Shown: positions 26,099 through 34,274, counted from the first letter of the stretch. The stretch: 64,000 bases of DNA from Arthrobacter sp. APC 3897 (GCF_030407495.1 NZ_JASDDG010000024.1:1-64000), one strand, 5' to 3'. The notes: generated by a model not told the origin, from the letters alone. A program made the numbers and translations.

Positions 26099-27289
26099 AT
26101 GCTATCTAACCAGATCTTGGACCACAATGTTGATTTTCGTGAAGGACTCCGGGAAGCGGAGCTTGTTCCCACGGATGAACAGGCAGAGCTGCGCACTGTG
26201 GTGCGTGACTATCTTGAGTCCCGCGGTGAGGCCGAGCTTCGGCGAATGCTTGGATCGAATCCGGGTACCGATCGGAGGGCCTGGAAAGCGATGGCTGAGG
26301 AGCAGGGCCTGCCTGCCCTTGCGATCAGCGAATCCGACGGCGGGATGGGCTACGGTTTTGCCGAGCTGGTTGTCGCAATAGAGGAATGCGGCCGGCGCCT
26401 GGCCTTTCCTTCATTACTGACAACGGCGGTGCTCGGTGCTGAACTACTCTTTGCCCTGCCGCCGGGGGTGCATCGGGCCGAGTGGCTTGCCGCCATTGCG
26501 GCCGGGGAACTCCTGATGGCGGTCACGGGGCCCGGAGTGCCAGCAGCTGGGGTGTCCAACGTTTCCGCGCGGGCTTCCGGGGGCGGGTGGCTGCTCGAGG
26601 GAACGGCTGAATTCGTATTGGATGGGGCGGCTGCTGATGTTGTTTTGGTTCTGTGCGGAGACAGCGGTCCCGGGGCCGCGTTGTTCGCCTGCAAGACGGA
26701 CGCCGTCGGACTGCTCAGGTCACCGCTGCAGACACTTGACCTGACCAGGGCACAGGCACGGTATGAGTTCCAGGGGGCTGAAGCGGCGTTGCTCGCTGAA
26801 GGTGATGCTGCCGCCGCGGCATGGCGCCGCATGCTGGCCCTGGGCAAGGTGGCTGTCGCATCCGAGCAGCTCGGAGTGGCTGGCTTTGCGCTGGATACAG
26901 CGGTGGAATATGCCAAATCGCGGCAGCAGTTCGGGCGGCCGATCGGATCCTTTCAGGCAATCAAGCACAAATGCGCTGATCTGTTGGTTGAGCTTGAATC
27001 AGCCCGTTCGGCAGTGGCCTTTGCTGTCTGGGCGGCACAGAGCGGCCACACCTCGCTGCCCCTGGCGGCTGCGCTGGCCAAATCCGCGGCATCGGACGCC
27101 TGCACCAGAGTAACCGCGGAGTCGATCCAGATCCACGGCGGCATTGGCTTCGCCTGGGAGAACCCTGCCCATCTGTACTTCCGCCGGGCCAAGAGCATGG
27201 AAGTGCTTTTCGGTGACGGCCAAGCGCAGCGTGCCGACATTGGGCAACTGCTGGGGCTCGCCGCGTCTGCCGGCGGTTCGACTCGTTGA
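26099..27289 (+). CDS. Acyl-CoA dehydrogenase (FadE type, non-canonical active site)
   Basis: A 396-residue ACAD-fold protein. FAD and substrate segments include LVPTDEQAELRTVVRDYL, the mid domain, YAKSRQQFGRPIGSFQAIKH and IQIHGGIGFAWENPAHLYFR. Where medium-chain ACADs carry the YEGT glutamate it reads LFGDGQ, so the classical base is absent. This is common in one subunit of the actinobacterial heteromeric FadE dehydrogenases, so pairing with the ACAD at 30734 is plausible. The ATG lies only 5 nt downstream of the operator and lacks a clear Shine-Dalgarno; a TTG at 26117 is an alternative start. Confidence 0.85.
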   Translation: MLSNQILDHNVDFREGLREAELVPTDEQAELRTVVRDYLESRGEAELRRMLGSNPGTDRRAWKAMAEEQGLPALAISESDGGMGYGFAELVVAIEECGRRLAFPSLLTTAVLGAELLFALPPGVHRAEWLAAIAAGELLMAVTGPGVPAAGVSNVSARASGGGWLLEGTAEFVLDGAAADVVLVLCGDSGPGAALFACKTDAVGLLRSPLQTLDLTRAQARYEFQGAEAALLAEGDAAAAAWRRMLALGKVAVASEQLGVAGFALDTAVEYAKSRQQFGRPIGSFQAIKHKCADLLVELESARSAVAFAVWAAQSGHTSLPLAAALAKSAASDACTRVTAESIQIHGGIGFAWENPAHLYFRRAKSMEVLFGDGQAQRADIGQLLGLAASAGGSTR

Positions 27290-27394
27290 TTGGTGGTTTG
27301 GCTGATCAGACAAAGTAGTGGTTCTGTTTGAACGCGGCTAAAAGCACGGACTATCCCAACGCAAAAATAAAAGAAGCAGGAGCACGGACGGACG

Positions 27395-28186
27395 ATGACG
27401 ACCGACAGGGATTTTGAGGGACAAGTGGCAGTAGTGACCGGCGCCGGCTCAGGGATCGGTGCTGCAACCGCGCGCCTCCTTGTTGAGAGGGGAGCTGCCG
27501 CCGTGTATCTGTGCGACATCAATGCGGCCGCGGCAGTGGAGGTGGCTGGTTCGATCGAGGGTGGAACGGGAATCGGTTTGGATGTGGGCAACCCTGATGA
27601 GGTGGATGCCGCGTTCAAGCGTGTACTCGCGGAGAAGGGGCGAATCGACGTCGTCGTCCACGCAGCCGGCGTAGATGATCCGCAGAGTAAGCAGAAGATC
27701 TATGAGGCAGCCGAACGCAAGGAGCCGGTCGACATCTTGTCTCAGTTGAGTAATGAGGCCTGGCGGCGGATCATCTCCGTGAACTTGGACGGAACATTCT
27801 TTGTGCTGCGTGCTGCCGTGCGTGCAATGAAGCCGCAGGGGGCCGGCAGCATCGTGACGATCGGATCTTCGGCGGCCTTCGACACACTGACCGGATATCC
27901 CCACTACGCAGCCTCCAAAGCGGGGGTCCACGCGCTGAGCCAAGCTGCCGCCAAGGAAGTTGCTCCCTTTGGGATCCGCATCAACACGGTGGCGCCGGGG
28001 CCCGTGGACACCGGGATGGCTTCTCGCACTCCTGTCGCCCTGCGCGAAGCCATGTCGGACACCGGTGCACGCGGCTTCGCCACGGCCCGGGAGCTGGCGG
28101 ACAACATCCTCTACTTAGCATCACCTGGAGCAGCAAACATCATCGGTGCAGTCCTGCTCAGCAATGGCGGCAGGTTCACTGTCTGA
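27395..28186 (+). CDS. Short-chain dehydrogenase/reductase
   Basis: A 263-residue classical SDR with TGAGSGIGAATARLL, CDIN after strand 2 (NAD preference), HAAG in place of NNAG, Ser/Tyr/Lys in IGSSAAFDTLTGYPHYAASKAG, and VAPGPVDTGM. It has a longer loop than usual around 95-115 (DPQSKQKIYEAAERKEPVD), likely near the substrate pocket. It follows the ACAD gene on the same strand after 105 bp and precedes the crotonase promoter. Substrate unknown; a hydroxyacyl-CoA or cyclic alcohol is likely from context. Confidence 0.87.
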   Translation: MTTDRDFEGQVAVVTGAGSGIGAATARLLVERGAAAVYLCDINAAAAVEVAGSIEGGTGIGLDVGNPDEVDAAFKRVLAEKGRIDVVVHAAGVDDPQSKQKIYEAAERKEPVDILSQLSNEAWRRIISVNLDGTFFVLRAAVRAMKPQGAGSIVTIGSSAAFDTLTGYPHYAASKAGVHALSQAAAKEVAPFGIRINTVAPGPVDTGMASRTPVALREAMSDTGARGFATARELADNILYLASPGAANIIGAVLLSNGGRFTV

Positions 28187-28318
28187 GGCCCGCTTTCTTT
28201 ACACGCTCACCACAGGCGCCCATCGCTTCGCGAGGGGCGCTTGTTCATTAACGCCCATGCACGGGCGGCGGCTGGGAGTCCCCGCGTTCCCTCCGGCGGC
28301 TCAACCCTGAACCAGCTC

Positions 28319-28377
28319 TTGACAAGCTGCAATGCGGACCTAGACTGGGGTAACCAAAACAAACTGAAGTCACTTCA
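28319..28377 (+). promoter_or_regulatory. Promoter and operator of crotonase copy A
   Basis: TTGACA (28319-28324), a 16-nt spacer and TAGACT (28341-28346) form a strong promoter. Downstream, AAACTGAAGTCACTTCA (28361-28377) contains the perfect inverted repeat TGAAGT-C-ACTTCA, suited to a dimeric TetR repressor acting just after the transcription start. Confidence 0.75.
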
Positions 28378-29239
28378 TTTTGGGAGTTGCTTCACCGACG
28401 GATGGAAGTGCCATGGCTGTGGAAGACGAGATCCAGTTTGAGCGTGACGGGCACGTGGCCCGGGTGTGGCTGAATCGACCGCATAAGCGCAATGCCGTGA
28501 CGGTTGAGGTGCTGGACCGTCTGGATGAGATTATTACCGAGATTGATGCTGACCCGGAGCTGCGGGTGCTGGTGCTGCGGGGGCGTGAAGGCACGTTCTG
28601 CTCGGGCTTTGACCTCGATGCCCTGCAGGCGGATTTCGTGGGTCAGTCCCTGGCCATCGAGGTTGCGGTGAAGTCCGCGAAGGTCTGTGACCGGCTGTAT
28701 TCGATGAAGACTCCGTCGGTGGCGGTGTTGGAGGGGTATGTGACCGCCGGTGGGTTCGAGTTGATGATTTCCTGTGACTTTGCCATTGCCGATGACGAGG
28801 CGAAGATCGGTGATTTCCATATCCGCCGCGGACTCTACGGGGGCGCGGGCCCGATTTACCGGGTGCCGCGGATGATCGGTATCCGCAAGACCAAGGAGCT
28901 GATGCTGACGGGCAAGCTGCTTTCCGGTGTGGAGGCAGCGCAGTGGGACCTGATTAATCTCTCCGCTCCGGCGCATGAGCTGGATAAGCGGGTGGATGAG
29001 TTCATTGCGGATCTGACGGATAAGAGCCCGTTGACGATGTGGATCACCAAGATGACGGTGGATCGGTCCCTGGATGCGGACACGCAGTCGTTGATGGTTA
29101 TGGAGCATCTGGCCGTGGGTGTGGTGCTGCAGTCCAATGATGCTGCCGAGGGCGTTTCCGCGTTCCTGGAAAAGCGTGAGCCGGTCTGGACAGGCAACTA
29201 ACATGACAGCGGCTCCGGAGAAGAACCGGACGGACGGGG
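28348..29239 (+). repeat. 892-bp perfect direct repeat, copy A
   Basis: This segment is identical, as far as I can read, to 43462-44353 (offset 15,114 bp). Similarity extends upstream to 28334 with one mismatch at 28347. It starts just past the promoter -10 box, spans the operator and the whole crotonase gene, and ends 37 nt into the next coding region. No inverted ends or transposase mark it as an insertion sequence. Confidence 0.95.
28413..29201 (+). CDS. Enoyl-CoA hydratase family protein, copy A
   Basis: A 262-residue crotonase-fold protein, identical to the gene at 43527. Oxyanion-hole segments are GTFCSGFDLDAL (60-71) and VTAGGFELMIS (110-120). Of the two hydratase glutamates, the first is present (Glu116 in GGFEL) but the second position is His136 in GDFHIRRG. 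A standard syn-hydration is thus uncertain; hydrolase, isomerase, lyase or atypical hydratase activity is possible. ATG 28413 follows GGAAG and is preferred to a start at 28380. Its stop is 1 nt before the DUF35 start, so it heads an operon that continues at least to 34220. Confidence 0.87.
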   Translation: MAVEDEIQFERDGHVARVWLNRPHKRNAVTVEVLDRLDEIITEIDADPELRVLVLRGREGTFCSGFDLDALQADFVGQSLAIEVAVKSAKVCDRLYSMKTPSVAVLEGYVTAGGFELMISCDFAIADDEAKIGDFHIRRGLYGGAGPIYRVPRMIGIRKTKELMLTGKLLSGVEAAQWDLINLSAPAHELDKRVDEFIADLTDKSPLTMWITKMTVDRSLDADTQSLMVMEHLAVGVVLQSNDAAEGVSAFLEKREPVWTGN

Positions 29240-29589
29240 CGGTGCTGCCGGCGTTGAGATGCCCAGCCTGCACTCTTGTGATCTATCCGCGCACTGCATC
29301 GATCTGTCCACGCTGCAGCATGAAAGAGCTGGAGACATACGGCGCCGCAGCGGACGGCCGGATCTGGACCTACACCGTCCAGCGGTTCCCTCCGAAGTCG
29401 CCGCCCTATTCCCCCGCCGGGGAGTTCGCCCCCTTCGTCGTCGCCTATGTGGAGACCGGGGACGGGATTCGGATCGAGGGAATCCTCTCCGGTGTAGACG
29501 CTGCCAATGTGCATATCGGCATGGAGGTGAGTCTGGAGTCCTGCACGGACGTCCCTCGCTACGTGCCGGCCCGGGGCGGGACGTCATGA
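29203..29589 (+). CDS. DUF35 OB-fold protein with rubredoxin-like zinc ribbon
   Basis: A 128-residue protein. Four cysteines (LRCPACTL and SICPRCSM) form a zinc ribbon, followed by an OB-fold with WTYTVQRFPPKSP and FAPFVVAYVE. DUF35 proteins are obligate partners of thiolase-fold enzymes such as the steroid side-chain aldolase Ltp2-ChsH2. The following thiolase-fold gene overlaps by 4 nt (ATGA), which supports a complex. Its first 12 codons lie inside the 892-bp repeat and recur at the start of the OYE-like gene at 44317. Confidence 0.87.
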   Translation: MTAAPEKNRTDGAVLPALRCPACTLVIYPRTASICPRCSMKELETYGAAADGRIWTYTVQRFPPKSPPYSPAGEFAPFVVAYVETGDGIRIEGILSGVDAANVHIGMEVSLESCTDVPRYVPARGGTS

Positions 29590-30731
29590 CCGGCGTCGAC
29601 ATTATTGGGGTGGGGTTGTCCCGTTTCGGCCGCCAGCCGGGTGTCAGCGGCCGCGCGATGGCGGTGGATTCCATCGTGGCGGCCCTGGCAGATGCCGGCC
29701 TGGAGTGGAAGGACGTTCAGGCCGCCTACGGGGGCAGCGACTCCTCCGGCCTTGCGGACACGCTTGTCTCCGACTTGGGTATGACGGGGATCCCGTTCAC
29801 CAATGTAAAGAACGGCTGTGCCACAGGGGGCAGTGCCCTCGTCGCCGGATACAACGCTATTCGTGCCGGATCGGCAGATACTGTGCTCGTTGTTGGCTTC
29901 GATAAGCATCCGCGCGGCTCGTTCGATCCGATGCCGATGGACTGGGGACTGCCCGAGGAGATCGGACATGCCGGGCTCATGGTGACTACCCAGTTCTTCG
30001 CCGCCAAGATCCAGCGCTACATGTACGACCACGGAATCAGTACCGGAACTCTAGGCCTGGTGCCGGAAAAGTCGTCCTACAACGGCAGCCTGAACCCCAA
30101 CGCCTGGCGCCGGGATCGCCTCACCCCGGCACAGGTGCTCTCCTCCGCGATGGTCTCGGATCCGCTGACGCAGTACATGTTTTGTTCCCCCGGAGAGGGC
30201 GCTGCCGCCGTGGTTCTCTCGCGGAGGGGAAGAAGCCAAGCACAGGGGGTCATCCCCGTCCATGTGGCGGGGGCGGTCTCCAGCAGCCGCACCTATGGAA
30301 CCTTTGAAGTCTTCAGCCCTTGGCTGCCTCCGGGGGACCTCTCCAGCGTGTCCACCCGGACGGCCGGCAAAGCATTCGAGATGGCTGGAATCGGCCCCGG
30401 GGATGTGCAGGTCGCACAGCTGCAGGACACGGACAGCGGGGCAGAAATCATGCACATGGCCGAATGCGGGTTCTGCGAGGACGGTGATCAGGAAAAGCTG
30501 CTGGCCGAACGCCACACCTGGATAAACGGCAAGCTCCCGGTCAATACGGACGGGGGGTGCCTGGCCAATGGAGAGCCCATCGGCGCGTCGGGGCTGCGGC
30601 AGATCCACGAGATAGTCACACAGTTGCGCGGCCGAGGAGGAGCCAGACAGGTTCCAGGCAACCCGCGGGTTGGCTTCACCCACGTCTACGGCGCACCCGG
30701 GGTTAGCGCCTGCACAGTATTGGAGGCATAG
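29586..30731 (+). CDS. Thiolase-fold lipid-transfer protein, Ltp2-like retro-aldolase candidate
   Basis: A 381-residue thiolase-superfamily protein. The nucleophile-type cysteine is in NVKNGCATGGSAL (Cys78), but the thiolase GHP histidine motif is replaced by GEP in GGCLANGEPIGASGLRQIHE (about 330), and the C-terminus has THVYGAPGVSAC. This combination suits the SCPx/Ltp group that cleaves beta-hydroxyacyl-CoA esters of branched or ring-bearing chains by retro-aldol reaction with a DUF35 partner. The coupled DUF35 gene lies directly upstream. A true thiolase is encoded separately at 35879. The activity is inferred. Confidence 0.82.
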   Translation: MTGVDIIGVGLSRFGRQPGVSGRAMAVDSIVAALADAGLEWKDVQAAYGGSDSSGLADTLVSDLGMTGIPFTNVKNGCATGGSALVAGYNAIRAGSADTVLVVGFDKHPRGSFDPMPMDWGLPEEIGHAGLMVTTQFFAAKIQRYMYDHGISTGTLGLVPEKSSYNGSLNPNAWRRDRLTPAQVLSSAMVSDPLTQYMFCSPGEGAAAVVLSRRGRSQAQGVIPVHVAGAVSSSRTYGTFEVFSPWLPPGDLSSVSTRTAGKAFEMAGIGPGDVQVAQLQDTDSGAEIMHMAECGFCEDGDQEKLLAERHTWINGKLPVNTDGGCLANGEPIGASGLRQIHEIVTQLRGRGGARQVPGNPRVGFTHVYGAPGVSACTVLEA

Positions 30732-30733
30732 TC

Positions 30734-31954
30734 ATGAGTGAGGACACCCTCATCAAGGAAGTAACCGGTACAGCCGCATTCCGGCAGGAAGCCAGACGGT
30801 GGCTGGACCAAGTAGCAGAACCGGTTGATGCCGATCGGGGCTGGGGCACCGGAGATGACTCCGTGGCGGTTTTTGAGAACTGGACCGTCGAGGAGGAACG
30901 CCAGCGCGTGGGAGCGATGCGTGCCTGGGAAAAACAGCGGTTCGATGCCGGCTGGGGGGCCCTGAGCTGGTCCGCCGAATACGGTGGACGGGGTCTGCCC
31001 AAGCACTATGAGCAAATATTCGCCGAAGAGACTGCCGGCTACGATGTTCCGAAACCCAACGAACTCATTGCCGTTACCCAGCAACTCATTGCACCAACCA
31101 TTGCGCGCTGGGGCACTGAGGAACAGAAACAGAAGTTTCTTCGTGCCCTGCTGCGGACGGATCTGCTGGCCTGCCAGCTGTTCTCCGAGCCCGAGGCTGG
31201 CTCTGACCTTGCTGGTGTTCGCACCCAGGCGGTGCGGGACGGGGACGAATGGGTCCTGACCGGGCAAAAAGTCTGGACATCCGGTGCCCTTGTAGCCGAG
31301 TACGGCGAGGCTATTTGCCGCACTGATCCAACAGCTGCCAAACATGCCGGCCTTACGGCGTTTATGGTCCCGCTGGACGCACCGGGAGTCACCATCCGTC
31401 CCATCCGGCAAATGAGCGGCGGCGCCACCTTCAATGAGGTGTTCCTGGACGGAGTCCGTATCCCGGATTCGGCACGTCTGGGTCCGGAAGGCGGAGGGTG
31501 GCGGGTTGCTCTGACTACATTGGCCGCTGAACGTCTGGATTCCGGCGGTCTGGGATCGGGAACCATTGACAAAGTCCTTGCATTGATAAAACACCTGGGA
31601 CGCGATCTCGACGCGCTTGAAATTGACCAGGTGGCAGACCTGTATGTTCGCTCGATGTCCGGCCGCCTCACCGGGCTGCGGGTGCGGGCACAGATGGCAG
31701 CCGGTGCCGATCCGGGGGCAGAAGCCTCTGTGGGAAAGCTGTACGCAACGGAAACCATGCGCAGGACATCGGAAGTGGTCGCCCATTTGTTGGGCCCCCG
31801 CATTGCCTCCGACACAGGAGAATGGGGAATGTTCAGCTGGTCCGAACACCTGCTGGGTGCTCCCGGGTACCGCATTGCCGGCGGCAGCGACGAAATACAG
31901 CGCAATATCATTGGCGAGCGCGTCCTTGGCCTGCCCAAGGAGCCGACGCAGTGA
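30734..31954 (+). CDS. Acyl-CoA dehydrogenase (FadE type)
   Basis: A 406-residue ACAD. Typical blocks are WGALSWSAEYGGRGL, GTEEQKQKFLRALL, CQLFSEPEAGSDLAG, GQKVWTSGALVAEYG and the C-terminal GSDEIQRNIIGERVLGLPKE. The TLAAERLDSGG segment carries a glutamate that may be the base, as in FadE enzymes lacking the YEGT glutamate. It lies 2 nt after the thiolase-fold gene and overlaps the kinase gene by 4 nt. It may pair with the active-site-deficient ACAD at 26099. Confidence 0.88.
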   Translation: MSEDTLIKEVTGTAAFRQEARRWLDQVAEPVDADRGWGTGDDSVAVFENWTVEEERQRVGAMRAWEKQRFDAGWGALSWSAEYGGRGLPKHYEQIFAEETAGYDVPKPNELIAVTQQLIAPTIARWGTEEQKQKFLRALLRTDLLACQLFSEPEAGSDLAGVRTQAVRDGDEWVLTGQKVWTSGALVAEYGEAICRTDPTAAKHAGLTAFMVPLDAPGVTIRPIRQMSGGATFNEVFLDGVRIPDSARLGPEGGGWRVALTTLAAERLDSGGLGSGTIDKVLALIKHLGRDLDALEIDQVADLYVRSMSGRLTGLRVRAQMAAGADPGAEASVGKLYATETMRRTSEVVAHLLGPRIASDTGEWGMFSWSEHLLGAPGYRIAGGSDEIQRNIIGERVLGLPKEPTQ

Positions 31955-33003
31955 GCGGAGACAACTTCCTGCAGCAGCGGGTTACGGCCCGCCTCTCCGA
32001 GCTTGATCCGGGCATCACGGCAGCTGAGCTGCATGTGCTGCCCGGCGGGCACTCCGGTCTCACGTACCGCATCGATTTCCTTGACTCCGCTGCAGTGGTG
32101 AAGGCTGTTCCTCCCGGCAGGGCTGCCATCGGACGGCACGACATGTTGCGCCAAGCCAGGATCCTTTCAGCCTTGCAGGGTACCGACGTCCCTGTCCCAT
32201 CGGTCATTGCGGTGGACGACACGGAGCCCGCGTGGTTCGCAATGTCCTGGGCGCGGGGCGAGGCCGTGGAACCGGTGTTGGACGGAATCCCCCTGCCTGA
32301 CTCTTTGGTCCGGTCGCGCGCGCGGACCGCCGTGGACATCCTCGCCCGGCTGCACCGCGTCCCCGTCGGAGAACTGGGAGCCCCCGATGCCCCGCCTGTG
32401 TCGCTGACAGACGAACTGGATAAATGGACCAAGGTGCTGCGGGCAGGAGTAGCTGAGTATGTCGAGCCGGGCTTCCGCCTGGCCGAGCTGCTCCGAGCAT
32501 CAGAGCCGGCACCCGTTTCCTCAACTCTCGTCCATGGGGACTACCGGTTGGGCAATCTGCTCTTTGAGGATGAGGATGCGACTGCCCTTGTTGACTGGGA
32601 AATTTGGTCCGTCGGGGATCCGCGTGTTGACGTGGGTTACTTCGCAGTTTTCGCCAATCACCACAACTTCCCCGCGCTTGGTTCCCCTGTGGAGGCCTTC
32701 CCGTCCGAGGAAGAGCTGATCAGGCTCTATGAAGAGAAAACCCGCGCCCCGATGGCGGCACCGAACTGGTTCCGCGCACTGGGCCGGTTCCGGATGGCCG
32801 CCATCATGTCCCACAATCTGCATCGGCACCGCAAGGGCGGGCACATCGACCCGGACCAGGAACTGCTGCCTCCAACCATCGCAGCTCTGATCAGCAACGG
32901 CACCACGCTGATGACGGATACCGAGGTCCGCCCCGTCCATAACCGTAACGAAGCGGACCACACCAATGAACGCAGCATGGCTGCGGTGAAAGGACGCCGG
33001 TAA
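31951..33003 (+). CDS. APH-type phosphotransferase (ACAD10 / LvaA-like kinase), probable 4-hydroxyacyl-CoA kinase
   Basis: A 350-residue aminoglycoside-phosphotransferase-fold kinase. The catalytic loop is HGDYRLGNLLF (195-205, Asp197 and Asn202), the metal-binding motif is VDWEIWSVGDPRVDVGYF (about 214-231), and Lys51 in AVVKAV fits the ATP lysine. The GTG start is set by a GTGA overlap with the upstream ACAD. It overlaps the ACAD10/11-type gene by 1 nt. The same kinase and dehydrogenase are fused or adjacent in mammalian ACAD10/11 and in the levulinate pathway of Pseudomonas putida (LvaA, LvaC), where the kinase phosphorylates a 4-hydroxyacyl-CoA. That reaction is inferred here. Confidence 0.82.
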   Translation: MSGDNFLQQRVTARLSELDPGITAAELHVLPGGHSGLTYRIDFLDSAAVVKAVPPGRAAIGRHDMLRQARILSALQGTDVPVPSVIAVDDTEPAWFAMSWARGEAVEPVLDGIPLPDSLVRSRARTAVDILARLHRVPVGELGAPDAPPVSLTDELDKWTKVLRAGVAEYVEPGFRLAELLRASEPAPVSSTLVHGDYRLGNLLFEDEDATALVDWEIWSVGDPRVDVGYFAVFANHHNFPALGSPVEAFPSEEELIRLYEEKTRAPMAAPNWFRALGRFRMAAIMSHNLHRHRKGGHIDPDQELLPPTIAALISNGTTLMTDTEVRPVHNRNEADHTNERSMAAVKGRR

Positions 33004-34220
33004 TGGATTTCGGCTACTCAGAACGCTCGCTCCTGCTCCAGAAGGAATTGACAACCTTCATGGAAGAGCACGTCATACCCAACGAGGCCCTTTACGAGGA
33101 ACAGATTCGGTCCGCACAGAATCCGCACGCGCAACCGCCGATCATGGAGGAACTCAAAGCCCTGGCCCGGGAACGGGGATTGTGGAACCTGTTCATGACG
33201 CACGGAAACTGGGGTGCTGGCCTGACAAATTCGGAATACGCGCCCTTGGCGGAAATTGTGGGTCGCTCCATCATTGGTCCGGAAACGATTAATTGTTCAG
33301 CGCCGGACACCGGCAACATGGAACTGCTGGCCATGTACGGCACTCCGGAGCAGCAGGAGCAATATCTTAAGCCGTTGCTGGCGGGCACCATTCGGTCTTG
33401 TTTCGCTATGACGGAGCCGCACGTAGCGAGCTCGGACGCACGCAATATCTCCTCCAGCATCTTGCAGGACGGGGACTCCTACGTCATCAACGGGCACAAA
33501 TGGTTCACCTCCGGAGTCCTCGATCCCGACTGCAGGTTCATCATTTTCATGGGTGTTTCCGATCATGAGGCTAAGACTTACCGACAGCAAAGCATGATCC
33601 TCATCCCCAGGGATGCCCCGGGAGTGACCGTGGTTCGGGACTTGACCACGTTCGGCTACACCGACCGGCTGGGTCATGGCGAGGTCAGGTTCGAGAACGT
33701 CAGGGTGCCGGCATCGGCCATGCTCGGAGGTGCCGGCGACGGATTTGCCTTGGCACAGGGCCGTTTGGGTCCGGGCAGAATGCACTATGCCATGCGGGCC
33801 ATCGGCTTCGCAGAGCGGGCCTTTGGCCTGCTGTGCCAGCGGGCTCGGAGCCGGGAAGCCTTCGGCGGCCCACTGGCGCAGCAGGGGGTGGTGCAGGAGT
33901 GGATTGCCCGCAGCCGCATTGAGATCGAACAGGCACGGCTGCTTGTGCTCAAATCCGCCTGGCTCATGGATACCGTCGGCAACGCGGCGGCCCGAACCGA
34001 AGTGGCGGCCATCAAAGTTTCAGCTCTTCAGGTGGCGCAGCAGGTGTTGGACCGCGCAATCCAAGTCCACGGCGCAGCAGGTGTCAGCGAAGATACCCCC
34101 TTGGCCAGGATGTATGCCCTGACAAGGGCGTTGCGGATTGCGGACGGCCCCGACGAGGTGCACCTGCGAACCATAGCCAAACAGGAGTTGAACCGGGTTG
34201 AGTCAATCAACTTTCAGTAG
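33003..34220 (+). CDS. ACAD10/11-type acyl-CoA dehydrogenase homologue
   Basis: A 405-residue ACAD whose C-terminal IADGPDEVHLRTIAKQEL (about 379-396) is the hallmark of the ACAD10/11 branch, in place of the YEGT motif. Other blocks are CFAMTEPHVASSDARN, INGHKWFTSGVLDP and RENVRVP-type FENVRVP. In the known pathways this branch acts on the 4-phosphoacyl-CoA made by the coupled kinase, eliminating phosphate to give an enoyl-CoA that enters beta-oxidation. It overlaps that kinase gene by 1 nt, which strongly suggests joint action. Confidence 0.87.
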   Translation: MDFGYSERSLLLQKELTTFMEEHVIPNEALYEEQIRSAQNPHAQPPIMEELKALARERGLWNLFMTHGNWGAGLTNSEYAPLAEIVGRSIIGPETINCSAPDTGNMELLAMYGTPEQQEQYLKPLLAGTIRSCFAMTEPHVASSDARNISSSILQDGDSYVINGHKWFTSGVLDPDCRFIIFMGVSDHEAKTYRQQSMILIPRDAPGVTVVRDLTTFGYTDRLGHGEVRFENVRVPASAMLGGAGDGFALAQGRLGPGRMHYAMRAIGFAERAFGLLCQRARSREAFGGPLAQQGVVQEWIARSRIEIEQARLLVLKSAWLMDTVGNAAARTEVAAIKVSALQVAQQVLDRAIQVHGAAGVSEDTPLARMYALTRALRIADGPDEVHLRTIAKQELNRVESINFQ

Positions 34221-34274
34221 CCCAGACACTCCAGTCACGCCATCAGCTTCCAAACCAAAGAGAAAGAGTGCGAC

